Origin: Alkalimonas cellulosilytica
GTDB taxonomy: Bacteria; Pseudomonadota; Gammaproteobacteria; Enterobacterales; Alteromonadaceae
Direction: 5' to 3'
Assembly (NCBI RefSeq): GCF_036325985.1
Contig: NZ_JAUHLI010000006.1
Coordinates: 171,600-235,599 of the forward strand
Length of the DNA: 64,000 nt
Shown: positions 44,657-53,576 of the stretch, piece after piece
Position numbering within the stretch: position 1 is the first letter of the stretch
Layout: each line of letters begins with the position of its first letter
Notes under the pieces: model-generated
Databases searched by the model: none
What the model was told of the DNA's origin: nothing
Seen by the model: only the letters and a program-made list of their open reading frames with translations
Translations under genes and position numbers: made by a program

Positions 44657-45685
44657 ATGAATATCAGTAACCACAGCCATGAAGTGCACTTGCCTCGTCA
44701 TTACTTGCGCAATCTGTTGGATCTGGTGCAAAGCCGTGGGGGCGACCCGGTGAGCGTGCTTGCTGAAGCCGGGCTGGCCGCCGATGCAGCTCAGCAGCCG
44801 AATGCGACACTCTGCTGGTCGCAATTTCAAAGCATTATTTTGTCCAGCTGCCAAGAGAGCAATGAGCCGGCACTGGGGCTTTATCTTGGCAGCCAGCTGA
44901 CGATTACCACACACGGGCTGCTTGGGCTGGCGGCAATGAGTAGCCGTAATTTGCAGGAAGCACTCGAGCTTATTTGTCAGTACACGGCAGTGCGAAGCCC
45001 CTTACTCAGCCTCAGTATACAGCTGCACAAAAGGCAACTGCATCTGAACCTGTCTGAAGTGCAGCCTTTAGGTGCGGTTCGTCAGTTTGTAGTGGAGGCT
45101 TTTGCGGTTGCGTTGCATGCCATGCTTGATTTTGTTTCCGGTCATCAATACCGCTTGTTGCAGGTGCAATTTGGCTTTCCTCGCCCGGCTTACAGCTCTC
45201 TGTATCAAGCATTTCTGCCTTGTCCGCTTGTTTTTGATCAACCAACGCATCGGTTGATTATCGATCGAAACGATTTGGATATTGTGTCGCCCTGGGCAGA
45301 TCCGTTGCTAAAAACGCAAATGACCAGTCAATGTGAGCAGGAATTGCAGCGTTGGCAGCAACAACAAAGTACAGCTGGTTTGATTCAGCAGATGTTGTCG
45401 CGCACCAAAGGACGTTTACCCGGTATTGAGCAGGTTGCCAGTGAGTTTGCCATGTCCAGTCGTACTTTACGCCGGCGACTGGCCGATGAGAAGACCAGTT
45501 ATCAGCAGCTGGTAGAGCATTGGCGTCAGCACATGGCCTGTCATTATTTGACGAACACCCGTTTGGCGGTTCAGCAGATTGCTTACTTACTGGGTTATGC
45601 CGATCCGGCTAATTTTGGTCGCGCCTTTCGTCGCCAGCAAGGTGTTACGCCACAGCAGTACCGGCAGCAGCGGGGAAAGGTATAA
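44657..45685 (+). CDS. AraC-family transcriptional regulator
   Basis: The 342-residue protein has an N-terminal ligand domain of the arabinose-binding-like type (about residues 20-200, with NEPALGLYLGSQLTITTHGLLGLA) and a C-terminal pair of helix-turn-helices. The latter spans about 240-340 and shows VASEFAMSSRTLRRRL and IAYLLGYADPANFGRAFRR. It is the OruR/AlkR/VirS-type group of AraC regulators. It is transcribed away from the AlkB-type gene across roughly 160 bases, so it most likely controls that gene. The inducer would be the hydrocarbon or fatty acid substrate; inference. Confidence 0.9.
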   Translation: MNISNHSHEVHLPRHYLRNLLDLVQSRGGDPVSVLAEAGLAADAAQQPNATLCWSQFQSIILSSCQESNEPALGLYLGSQLTITTHGLLGLAAMSSRNLQEALELICQYTAVRSPLLSLSIQLHKRQLHLNLSEVQPLGAVRQFVVEAFAVALHAMLDFVSGHQYRLLQVQFGFPRPAYSSLYQAFLPCPLVFDQPTHRLIIDRNDLDIVSPWADPLLKTQMTSQCEQELQRWQQQQSTAGLIQQMLSRTKGRLPGIEQVASEFAMSSRTLRRRLADEKTSYQQLVEHWRQHMACHYLTNTRLAVQQIAYLLGYADPANFGRAFRRQQGVTPQQYRQQRGKV

Positions 45686-45755
45686 AGAAAAGTGATCGAA
45701 GCACTGTTCTGGCCGTAACCTAACTATGAAACAATAACTTAAATACCATGGCGTG

Positions 45756-46262
45756 ATGATGATAGCACCATCTCCTTACACAAAGTTACAGCAAAGCGGT
45801 GGCTTGCTGGTTATCCTGTTGATTACTTTTTTGGCGGCAGCGCTGGGAAGCCTGGGCTCTATCAATGCGCCGGCGTTTTACCAACAACTGGAACTGCCGG
45901 GCTGGGCACCACCCGGCTGGTTGTTTGGTCCTGCCTGGACCGTGCTGTATACCCTGATGGCGGTGGCTGCCTGGCTGGTTTGGCGCAGTGACCGTATCGT
46001 CGTTACGGGCAGAGCTTTGCAGTTGTATGGTATTCAGCTGGTGCTGAATGCGCTCTGGAGCTGGCTGTTTTTTGCCTGGTACCTGGGGGCAGCGGCACTG
46101 GCGGAGATTGTATTGCTGTGGCTGGCTATCCTGGTCACTCTGCTATGGTTTAAACGACACAGCAATCTGGCGGCTCTGCTTTTGGTACCCTATTTGTGTT
46201 GGGTAGGTTTTGCGACGGTACTTACCTGGAGCATCTGGCAATTAAACCCAACTGTGCTGTAA
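45756..46262 (+). CDS. tspO: TspO/MBR-family tryptophan-rich sensory protein
   Basis: The 168-residue membrane protein has five helices and the family segments INAPAFYQQLELPGWAPPGWLFGPAWTVLY-like (residues about 38-68) and ALWSWLFFAWY. TspO binds porphyrins and related ligands and is linked to stress and regulation of pigment genes. The ATG at 45756 is chosen; a GTG directly before it and an ATG after it are alternatives, with no strong ribosome site. The next gene starts 12 bases after it, so they may form an operon. Confidence 0.93.
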   Translation: MMIAPSPYTKLQQSGGLLVILLITFLAAALGSLGSINAPAFYQQLELPGWAPPGWLFGPAWTVLYTLMAVAAWLVWRSDRIVVTGRALQLYGIQLVLNALWSWLFFAWYLGAAALAEIVLLWLAILVTLLWFKRHSNLAALLLVPYLCWVGFATVLTWSIWQLNPTVL

Positions 46263-46274
46263 CGAGAGGCGTTT

Positions 46275-47042
46275 ATGAGATACCGCTACACCCTTTGTAC
46301 TACCTTCATCGCTGTGAGCCTGTTTTGGCAGCCATCTGCCTATGCAGATAGCGAGACCGTCCGGCCTGAGCCACGTGGCTTTATCTATGGCATTGGGGTG
46401 GGGCTGAATCAGGAGCTGTATCAGGATTACCGCAGACGAATAGTGCCCATTCCGGTGATTGGGTACCGGGGCGAGCGCCTATCGGTGTATGGGCCTTTTA
46501 TCAGTTATGAGTTGCTGCAACAAGACGGCTTGACGCTAACGGCGCGGATAGCCCCACGCTTTGCCGGTACCGATGCCTCGAAAAGCCCGGTCTTTGAAGG
46601 CATGCAAAAACGCAAAACCTCAATGGATGCGGGTGTTGGCCTGCGTTACGACTGGCAGAATATCCGGCTGGAAACATCCTGGCTGCACGATGTACTCGGC
46701 AACTCCGATGGCTACGAAGTACGCAATCGCATTGGCTACCAGCATCGCTTTGGCCCGGTTTTTGTTGAGCCGCACGTCAGTCTGGATTACAGCAACGCCC
46801 GGCTGGTGAATTATTACTATGGCGTGCGCCCGGAGGAAGCCACCAGCAACCGGCCGGCCTATCAGGCGGGTAGTGCATGGAATCCCGGGGTTGGCGTGTC
46901 GGTAGCCACCCCGATCTTTTTCGGTGGCATGACCCGGTTAGGCCTGGATCACCGCTGGTACGATGATGCGATAGCCGACAGCCCACTGACCGACAGGCGT
47001 CGCGGATTTCAGTTGTTTTTTAGTTTCAGTCGTTTCTTCTGA
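46275..47042 (+). CDS. MipA/OmpV-family outer-membrane protein
   Basis: The 255-residue precursor has a signal peptide (about 1-24, ending AYA) and a beta-barrel mature part ending in Phe (FFSFSRFF). MipA/OmpV features include IPVIGYRGERLSVYGPFISYELL, LTARIAPRFAG, MDAGVGLRYDW and RIGYQHRFGPVFVEPHVSLDY. MipA of E. coli is a scaffold for murein enzymes; OmpV-type proteins are porin-like. A GAGAGG ribosome site precedes the ATG. A hairpin follows at 47088. Confidence 0.9.
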   Translation: MRYRYTLCTTFIAVSLFWQPSAYADSETVRPEPRGFIYGIGVGLNQELYQDYRRRIVPIPVIGYRGERLSVYGPFISYELLQQDGLTLTARIAPRFAGTDASKSPVFEGMQKRKTSMDAGVGLRYDWQNIRLETSWLHDVLGNSDGYEVRNRIGYQHRFGPVFVEPHVSLDYSNARLVNYYYGVRPEEATSNRPAYQAGSAWNPGVGVSVATPIFFGGMTRLGLDHRWYDDAIADSPLTDRRRGFQLFFSFSRFF

Positions 47043-47081
47043 CATCACGGCTTCAGTCGCAGCTTATGCCGCGATGCGGAC

Positions 47082-47108
47082 AAAAAAAAGCGCCGGCAAG
47101 CGGCGCTT
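47082..47108 (-). terminator. Hairpin after the MipA/OmpV gene
   Basis: A perfect 8-bp stem (AAGCGCCG at 47088-47095, CGGCGCTT at 47101-47108) with a 5-base loop is preceded by eight A residues. It is a strong terminator when read on the minus strand. On the plus strand it is followed by only two T residues, so it may serve the MipA gene weakly. Confidence 0.6.
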
Positions 47109-47141
47109 AAAATGTCAGCAGACTAGGTTGGTGTCTGGAGA

Positions 47142-47407
47142 TATACCCAAGTGACCTCAAGATGCAGGCTTCAGCGGGAGATAAAAGCGCTTTAGGCAAG
47201 GCAGTTGTTGGAAGGTTTGGTGGTTCCAAATCGACAACAGCTAACGCCGCTTAAAGCGCTTTTAACCCCGCCCTTCGGGAGCCTCTGGGCGCTTCCACTG
47301 CGATGTTACCCTGGCTAGCAAGGTGGTCGACATTGCGTCGCCAGTGTGCCTTGCATTGAAAGCGCCCAAAGGCTCTGAAACTCGCATCTTGAGGTTACTT
47401 GGGTATA
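47142..47407. repeat. MITE-like element with 24-bp terminal inverted repeats
   Basis: The ends at 47142-47165 and 47384-47407 are inverted copies with a single mismatch (left TATACCCAAGTGACC..., right copy read backwards TATACCCAAGTAACC...). Inside are a second inverted pair, GAGCCTCTGGGCGCTT near 47279 and its partner near 47368 with one mismatch, and two TAAAGCGCTTT-type palindromes. The 266-bp element encodes nothing convincing. It occupies most of the 514-base gap 47043-47556 between the MipA and isoaspartyl peptidase genes, the rest being a hairpin and the peptidase promoter. The structure is that of a miniature transposable or large REP-like element. Confidence 0.75.
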
Positions 47408-47556
47408 CCAGGAACCACGCCATCCTAGCGCTGAACCCCAAGGCTGGCTTTGATCTACCGCAAAGCCAGTGCCATCAAACGCACAAATTTGTCAGTGCTG
47501 CTGAGATCGGTTACAACTAGCCTATCCACCACTTCGATAACCACAGGACATACAAG

Positions 47557-48567
47557 ATGCGTAAGACATTGATGGCAGCTGCTTTAACCTCTGCACTCAG
47601 CACCGGCTTAGCCGCGGCAGCAGACACCCCCCTTGGCCTGGTGATCCACGGCGGTGCCGGCACCATAGAACGCGCTAACTTATCACCCGAACAGGAACAA
47701 GCTTACCATGACGGACTGCGACTGGCGCTGGAGCAGGGCTATGCTATTTTGCAAGCCGGTGGCTCCAGCCTGGAAGCAGCCATCAAAGCGGTCACCATCT
47801 TAGAAGACAATCCGCTGTTCAACGCTGGTAAAGGGGCGGTTTATACCTGGGATGAACGCCATGAACTGGATGCTTCGATTATGGATGGTGCGACCTTAAA
47901 TGCCGGTGCTGTGGCTGGGGTCAGTACTGTCAAGAACCCTATTTTGCTGGCGCATAAGGTGATGACGGAGTCGGTGCATGTGATGTTATCCGGCGCCGGT
48001 GCCGAGCAGTTTGCTGCAGAGAAGGGCCTGGAGCAGGTCGATAACAGTTACTTTAACACCGAGTTTCGCTATGAAGCGCTCAAGCGCATGAAAGCGGCTG
48101 AAGGTGCGGTGCCGCACCAGGCTAACATGGTGCGTGATCCAAACTGGCAAATGGGCACCGTTGGGGCTGTTGCCATTGATAGTCAGGGCAATCTGGCGGC
48201 AGCAACGTCTACCGGCGGCATGACCGGCAAGCGCTATGGCCGGATTGGCGATGCACCCATCATAGGAGCTGGAAATTATGCCGATAACAGCAGCTGCGCC
48301 GTTTCTGCCACCGGTCATGGTGAGTACTTTATCCGTTACCAGGTGGCTTCCGATATCTGTGCCCGAGTGAAGTATCAGGGCGTTTCCGCCAAAGCTGCTG
48401 CCGATGCCGTGATCCAGGATGTATTGCTGCCGGTTGGTGGCACCGGTGGTGTCATTGTGGTGGATGCCAAAGGCGAGCTTAGCTGGTCTTTTAACACACC
48501 AGGTATGTACCGCGGTAAGATTGGTAGCAATCAACCGGCCTTGACGGCAATTTTTGCTGACGAGTAA
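47557..48567 (+). CDS. Exported isoaspartyl peptidase / L-asparaginase (Ntn hydrolase)
   Basis: The 336-residue precursor has a signal peptide (about 1-21, ending AAA). It then has the plant-type asparaginase fold: VIHGGAG near 29-35, NAGKGAVYTWDERHELDASIMDG, and the autoprocessing site WQMGTVGAVAID. Cleavage before Thr201 there makes the catalytic N-terminus; TSTGGMTGKRYGRIGDAPIIGAGNYA follows. It removes beta-aspartyl dipeptides and asparagine. E. coli IaaA has no signal peptide, so this one is exported, probably to the periplasm. It is a single gene behind the MITE-like element. Confidence 0.93.
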   Translation: MRKTLMAAALTSALSTGLAAAADTPLGLVIHGGAGTIERANLSPEQEQAYHDGLRLALEQGYAILQAGGSSLEAAIKAVTILEDNPLFNAGKGAVYTWDERHELDASIMDGATLNAGAVAGVSTVKNPILLAHKVMTESVHVMLSGAGAEQFAAEKGLEQVDNSYFNTEFRYEALKRMKAAEGAVPHQANMVRDPNWQMGTVGAVAIDSQGNLAAATSTGGMTGKRYGRIGDAPIIGAGNYADNSSCAVSATGHGEYFIRYQVASDICARVKYQGVSAKAAADAVIQDVLLPVGGTGGVIVVDAKGELSWSFNTPGMYRGKIGSNQPALTAIFADE

Positions 48568-48671
48568 CTGGCTAAAAAGTCAGCAGTCAGTGGTTTTTTG
48601 CTGACTAAAATCCGGCAGTTTTACCAGTTTAAGCTAGGCTTAAAGCAAGCAATGTGTCTTCAGGAGGAAAC

Positions 48672-49091
48672 ATGGACTTACTGAAAGTAGGCGATTACAT
48701 GAACAACCATCCGGTGACCTTTACTGCGGATATGACGGTGGAGCTGGCAGCCGATCGGCTCACCATCAGCAACCAGACCGGCGGGCCGGTGGTGGATGAG
48801 CAGAATAAGGTGATCGGTTTTTTATCCGAGCAGGATTGTCTCGCCTTAATGCTAAAATCCACCTACCACGACCAGCAGGTGGCGCATGTGCGCGATATCA
48901 TGCAAACCGAGGTGTTGTCGGTAAAAGCGTACGATGGCATCATCGATTTGGCGCAAACCATGCTTAAGCTGAAACCCAAGTTGTATCCGGTGGTCGATGA
49001 CAACAACCATCTGCTTGGTATCATCAGCCGTAGCCATGTTCTGGCTGCCATCGATAAGGAAATGAATTCGCATTATCGCAAAGCCGTTTGA
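48672..49091 (+). CDS. CBS-domain pair protein
   Basis: The 139-residue soluble protein has two CBS motifs, residues about 8-65 and 76-130 (VGDYMNNHPVTFTADMTVELAADRL, GGPVVDEQNKVIGFLSEQDCLA, VRDIMQTEVLSV, YPVVDDNNHLLGIISRSHVL). The ATG at 48672 follows a perfect AGGAGG ribosome site; an in-frame GTG at 48654 is less likely. The target is unknown; such stand-alone CBS proteins bind adenine nucleotides. It is the last gene before hrpA and is followed by a strong terminator. Confidence 0.9.
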   Translation: MDLLKVGDYMNNHPVTFTADMTVELAADRLTISNQTGGPVVDEQNKVIGFLSEQDCLALMLKSTYHDQQVAHVRDIMQTEVLSVKAYDGIIDLAQTMLKLKPKLYPVVDDNNHLLGIISRSHVLAAIDKEMNSHYRKAV

Positions 49092-49120
49092 TTGCAGCGC
49101 TTTGCGCTTCTTGCTAGCAT

Positions 49121-49151
49121 AACGCCCTTATTCTGCTGAGGGCGTTTTTTT
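49121..49151 (+). terminator. Rho-independent terminator after the CBS gene, overlapping the hrpA start
   Basis: An 8-bp perfect stem (AACGCCCT at 49121-49128, AGGGCGTT at 49139-49146) runs into seven T residues (49145-49151). The proposed TTG start of hrpA (49150) lies in the T run, and the AGGG of the right arm is the only ribosome-site-like sequence before it. Confidence 0.85.
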
Positions 49152-52100
49152 GTCTGAACCCAAGTCCATTCCCAGTCCATTGTCGCTCCACGAACTGCAC
49201 CGGCAGCTTCGTTTCGCCATGCAAAAAGATCAATTCCGTTTGCAAAAGCGCCTGCATGGTCTGAAAAAAATCAGCGATGAAACAAAGCGTAATAAAGCAC
49301 AGGCCACGATAGCGCAGGAGCTGGAGCGCTCGGTTGCCCTGCGCCAGCAACGAGGTAGCCAGGTGCTGTCACTGAACTATCCGGCCGAGCTGCCGGTGGT
49401 GGCAAAAAAAGACGACATCAAAGCGGCCATTGCTAAGCACCAGTTGGTGGTGATTGCCGGTGAAACCGGCTCGGGCAAAACCACCCAGTTGCCGAAAATT
49501 TGCCTGGAGCTGGGGCGCGGTGTTGCCGGTATGATAGGCCACACCCAGCCGCGGCGTTTGGCTGCACGCAGTGTCAGCAATCGCATTGCCGAAGAGCTGG
49601 GGGTAGAGCCTGGTAAAGAGGTTGGTTTTAAAATTCGCTTTGGCGATCATACTTCCGAGCAGACCCGCATTAAACTGATGACCGATGGGGTGCTGCTGGC
49701 AGAAATGCAGCAGGACCGTTTCTTAAATCAGTACGACACCCTGATTATTGATGAGGCGCACGAACGCAGCCTGAACATCGATTTTTTGCTGGGGTACCTG
49801 AAACAGTTGCTGCCAAAACGGCGGGATTTGAAGGTGATTATCACGTCGGCCACCATCGATCCGCAGCGCTTTTCCAGACACTTTAATGATGCGCCGGTGA
49901 TTGAAGTCTCGGGCCGTACTTACCCGGTGGAGGTGCGTTACCGGCCTTTCGATGAGAAGGCTGAACAGGACGATAAAGATCGCGATCAGCTGCAAAACCT
50001 GTTCGATGCGGTGGAGGAGCTGTACCGCGAGCCGCCGGGCGATATTCTGGTGTTTTTAAACGGCGAGCGTGAAATTCGTGATACCGCCGATGCGCTGGAA
50101 AAACTGAAACTGCCGCATACCGAGATCCTGCCGCTGTATTCGCGTTTAAGTGCCAGCGAACAAAACCGGGTGTTTCAATCGCACCCGGGCCGGCGCATTG
50201 TGCTGGCCACCAATGTGGCTGAAACCTCATTGACGGTGCCGGGGATCCGCTATGTGATTGACCCCGGTACCGCCCGCATTTCCCGTTACAGTTACCGCTC
50301 GAAAGTGCAGCAGCTGCCGATTGAACCCATCAGCCAGGCCAGCGCCAATCAGCGCAAAGGCCGTTGTGGCCGGGTTGCGGCTGGTATTTGCATCCGGCTC
50401 TACAGTGAAGAGGACTTTTTAAACCGGCCGGAGTACACCGATCCGGAGATCCTGCGTACCAACTTAGCGTCGGTTATTTTGCAGATGTTGTCTTTGCGTC
50501 TTGGCAGCATTGATGCTTTTCCGTTTTTGCAGCGGCCCGACAGCCGTTTTGTCACCGATGGCATCAAGCTGCTGGAAGAGCTAGGAGCGGTTGAAACCAA
50601 ACGCAAAGCCGGTCAGTTGCAAATGACCGAGCTTGGCCGTCAATTGGCACGTTTGCCGATTGATCCCCGGCTTGGCCGCATGCTGCTCGAAGCGCCAAAA
50701 CAGCAGGCGCTGAGTGAAGTGGTGGTGATCGTAGCAGCATTATCGATTCAGGATCCGCGCGAACGGCCGCTGGATAAACAGCAAAAAGCTGATGAGCTGC
50801 ATAGTCGCTTTGCCGATCAGGACTCGGACTTTGTCAGTTACCTCAAGCTCTGGCAGTACTTGCAACAGCAGCAGGAGGAATTGAGCAACAATCAGTTTCG
50901 CAAACTGTGCAAAACCGAGTTACTCAACTACCTGCGGGTGCGGGAGTGGCAGGATCTGGTCTATCAGCTGACGCAACTGATGCAGGAGCTTGGTTTTCGT
51001 GCCAATCAGGCCACAGCAGGCTATGCCGAAATTCACCGCAGTCTGCTTAGTGGTTTGCTCGGGCAGATTGGTTGCAAAGATGCCGAAGCCGATTATCTGG
51101 GGCCGCGGCAAACCCGCTTTTATGCCTTTCCCGGTAGTCACTTATTTAAACGCAAACCCAAATGGGTGATGGCGTCCGAATGGGTGGAAACCTCCAAACT
51201 CTACGCCCGCAGCCTGGCAAAAATAGAGCCGGACTGGGTGGAGCCTTTGGCCGAACACCTGGTCAGCCGCAGCTACAGCGAGCCGCACTGGCAGAAAAAG
51301 CGCGGGGCTGTTATTGCTTTTGAGCAAGTCAGTTTGTATGGCGTGATCATTGTCGGCAAACGGCCAGTGCTGTACTGCAGCATCGATGCTGCGACCTGCC
51401 ACCAGATCTTTATTCGTGAAGCCCTGGTGCATGAAGAGCTGGGACAGCAGGAAGCCTTTTTGGCGCACAATCGCAAGCTGCTGGATGAAGTGATCGCGCT
51501 GGAAGATAAAAGCCGGCGCCGCGATATTCTGGTGGATGAAGAGGATCTGGTGCAGTTTTACGCCGCGCGCGTGCCGCTGGCAGCCAATAACCGCGTTGAT
51601 TTCAGCAAATGGTGGCAGCAAAAACGCAAAGAAGACAAACGCTTTTTGCACTTTGACCCCGAAGCCCTGAAAAAGCGTGCTGCCGATGACATTGGCGAAG
51701 GACAGTTCCCGGATGTATGGAGCCAGGGCAATCTGAAGTTGCCGCTGAGCTATCATTTTGCACCGGGCGAGCCGGACGATGGGGTCAGTCTGGTGATCCC
51801 GCTGGCGCTGCTGAATCAAATCAACGATCAAGGCTTTGACTGGCTAATCCCGGGCCTGTTGCATGAGTTGCTGGTGGCGCTCATTAAATCGCTGCCGAAA
51901 AATTACCGCCGCCAATTTGTACCGGCACCCAATTACGCCGATGCTCTGCTGCAGGTGCTGCAACCTGGCCAGGGCAAGCTGCTGGAGGCGGTGACCGCTC
52001 AGTTGCGACGGATGTCCGGTACCACCATCCCGGATGATGCCTGGGACCTGGTCAGTTTACCTGCCCATTTGCAGATGAATTTTAAAGTGGTCGATGCCAG

Positions 52101-53073
52101 CGGCAAGCTGATGGTGCAGGGGCGTTCACTGGCCCTGTTAAAGCAGCAATTGCAGGGGGATGTGCAGCAAACTTTGAGTGAGGTGGCAGAGCCGGATATC
52201 GAGCAGCAACAGCTGACCGACTGGAGCTTTGGTCAGTTACCCAGTGAGTACGTGCAGCTGCAGGCGGGTTACGAGATAAAGGCCTATCCGGCGCTGGTAG
52301 ATGAGGGCGACTCAGTCGCCATTAAGCTGCTGGACCATGCCGCTCTAGCCAGGCAAACCAGCTTGCTTGGTCTACGCCGCTTGATATTGCTGAATATTCC
52401 ATCGCCGGTGAAATACTTGCAGGAGTCGTTGCCGAACAAGGCCAAGCTTGGGCTTTATTTTAATCCTTTTGGCAAGGTGCTGGAGCTGATAGACGACTGC
52501 ATTGCGGCGGCGGTGGATGCCATGCTGGCAGAGCAGGACTTTCCACACAACCAACAGCAATTTCAACACATCAAAGAGGCTGTACGGGCTGAGCTGAACG
52601 AGCGGGTGTTGGCCATTGCCTTGCAGGTGGAGCAAATTTTGTCGCTCGGTCACCAGATCCAAAAGCGCTTAAAGGGCAAGGTGGATTTAGCCCATGTGCA
52701 GGCGCAGGGTGAAGTCAAACAGCATCTGGCAAGCTTGCTGTTTAAAGGCTTTGTCAGCCAGCATGGCGCAGCCAGATTAGCGGATATTCTGCGCTATTTA
52801 AAAGCGATAGAGAAACGGCTGGAGAAACTACCGATAGATCCGCACCGCGACCGGTTGATGATGCACGATTACCAGCGCGCTGAAGAAGCTTATCAGGCAT
52901 TGCTGGGCCATTACAAAACCCTTGCTGTATTGCCTGAGCCTGTGGCGGAGATCCGCTGGATGATAGAAGAGTTGAAAGTATCGCTGTTCGCGCAAACCTT
53001 AGGCACGGCCTATCCGATTTCACTCAAGCGGGTGCTCAATGCCATCAGTGACGCGAAGTCGTCTGCAGCCTGA
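49150..53073 (+). CDS. hrpA: ATP-dependent RNA helicase HrpA
   Basis: HrpA is a DEAH-box RNA helicase that rescues stalled ribosomes. The 1307-residue protein is of family length. The ATPase core has GETGSGKT at 104-111 and the DEAH box at 201-204. It also has SATIDPQRFSRHF and the helicase C-terminal motifs ATNVAETSLTVPGIRYVIDPG and QRKGRCGR. Winged-helix and OB-type domains and the long HrpA-specific C-terminal part (about 600-1300) follow. No ATG is in frame near the beginning. The TTG at 49150 gives an N-terminus aligned with E. coli HrpA, but it sits within the upstream terminator; TTG 49180 or ATG 49219 are alternatives. Confidence 0.95.
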   Translation: MSEPKSIPSPLSLHELHRQLRFAMQKDQFRLQKRLHGLKKISDETKRNKAQATIAQELERSVALRQQRGSQVLSLNYPAELPVVAKKDDIKAAIAKHQLVVIAGETGSGKTTQLPKICLELGRGVAGMIGHTQPRRLAARSVSNRIAEELGVEPGKEVGFKIRFGDHTSEQTRIKLMTDGVLLAEMQQDRFLNQYDTLIIDEAHERSLNIDFLLGYLKQLLPKRRDLKVIITSATIDPQRFSRHFNDAPVIEVSGRTYPVEVRYRPFDEKAEQDDKDRDQLQNLFDAVEELYREPPGDILVFLNGEREIRDTADALEKLKLPHTEILPLYSRLSASEQNRVFQSHPGRRIVLATNVAETSLTVPGIRYVIDPGTARISRYSYRSKVQQLPIEPISQASANQRKGRCGRVAAGICIRLYSEEDFLNRPEYTDPEILRTNLASVILQMLSLRLGSIDAFPFLQRPDSRFVTDGIKLLEELGAVETKRKAGQLQMTELGRQLARLPIDPRLGRMLLEAPKQQALSEVVVIVAALSIQDPRERPLDKQQKADELHSRFADQDSDFVSYLKLWQYLQQQQEELSNNQFRKLCKTELLNYLRVREWQDLVYQLTQLMQELGFRANQATAGYAEIHRSLLSGLLGQIGCKDAEADYLGPRQTRFYAFPGSHLFKRKPKWVMASEWVETSKLYARSLAKIEPDWVEPLAEHLVSRSYSEPHWQKKRGAVIAFEQVSLYGVIIVGKRPVLYCSIDAATCHQIFIREALVHEELGQQEAFLAHNRKLLDEVIALEDKSRRRDILVDEEDLVQFYAARVPLAANNRVDFSKWWQQKRKEDKRFLHFDPEALKKRAADDIGEGQFPDVWSQGNLKLPLSYHFAPGEPDDGVSLVIPLALLNQINDQGFDWLIPGLLHELLVALIKSLPKNYRRQFVPAPNYADALLQVLQPGQGKLLEAVTAQLRRMSGTTIPDDAWDLVSLPAHLQMNFKVVDASGKLMVQGRSLALLKQQLQGDVQQTLSEVAEPDIEQQQLTDWSFGQLPSEYVQLQAGYEIKAYPALVDEGDSVAIKLLDHAALARQTSLLGLRRLILLNIPSPVKYLQESLPNKAKLGLYFNPFGKVLELIDDCIAAAVDAMLAEQDFPHNQQQFQHIKEAVRAELNERVLAIALQVEQILSLGHQIQKRLKGKVDLAHVQAQGEVKQHLASLLFKGFVSQHGAARLADILRYLKAIEKRLEKLPIDPHRDRLMMHDYQRAEEAYQALLGHYKTLAVLPEPVAEIRWMIEELKVSLFAQTLGTAYPISLKRVLNAISDAKSSAA

Positions 53074-53185
53074 GGCTTAAATCTACCGGTGTTTTCAATC
53101 CTGCCTTTACAGGCATCCGTTAAAGCTATATAACTAATGTGTTAGGTACAAACACATTAAGCAAGGACAAGCTGGGGGAGTAGTG

Positions 53186-53485
53186 ATGTTAAACCAAAGC
53201 GATAAGCGCCATTTTTACCGCATGATGGTCAATGCCGATGTACAGCTTTTGATCAATGATCCGGAAGCAGGCCGCACCATTGATGGCATTTGCCGGGATT
53301 TAAGTGCCTCTGGCATGTCGGTCGATATCAATGAGCCGCTGGAAATGGGCACCTTGATTCGGGTCCGGCTGGAGTCTGCCAATAACAGTGTGCCACCGCT
53401 GGATGCAACCGCCAAAGTGATGCGCTGTGGTCAGGAAAGTGGGGAAAGCTACCAGCTGGGGCTGGCTTTTATCGATATGAATTAG
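53186..53485 (+). CDS. PilZ-domain protein (putative c-di-GMP receptor)
   Basis: The 99-residue protein is a single PilZ domain. The RxxxR-like motif is KRHFYR near residues 7-12. The second motif is DLSASGM near 37-43, matching D/NxSxxG; both contact c-di-GMP in the family. The strand pattern and the C-terminal YQLGLAFIDM also fit. ATG 53186 is preferred over GTG 53183; a GGGGGAG ribosome site lies upstream. Its target is unknown, typically motility or surface-polymer machinery. It is a single gene with its own terminator. Confidence 0.9.
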   Translation: MLNQSDKRHFYRMMVNADVQLLINDPEAGRTIDGICRDLSASGMSVDINEPLEMGTLIRVRLESANNSVPPLDATAKVMRCGQESGESYQLGLAFIDMN

Positions 53486-53496
53486 TCTGTAGTAAG

Positions 53497-53530
53497 GCAG
53501 CCCGATATAAACCGGGCTGCACTATTTTTT
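53497..53530 (+). terminator. Rho-independent terminator after the PilZ gene
   Basis: A perfect 8-bp stem (GCAGCCCG at 53497-53504, CGGGCTGC at 53513-53520) with an 8-base loop is followed by ACTATTTTTT. It separates the convergent PilZ and YceI-family genes. Confidence 0.88.
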
Positions 53531-53576
53531 CATAACTGTCTTCAGTTTCGTAAGTTTCGTTCGTTTTGTAACGCAG

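Noticed and set aside
47323..47520. 65-codon frame over the right end of the MITE-like element
   Set aside because: It starts in the inverted-repeat element and crosses its terminal repeat; composition is not protein-like.
51142..51831. 229-codon minus-strand open frame
   Set aside because: Fully inside hrpA on the opposite strand, with no recognisable domain; a codon-bias shadow.
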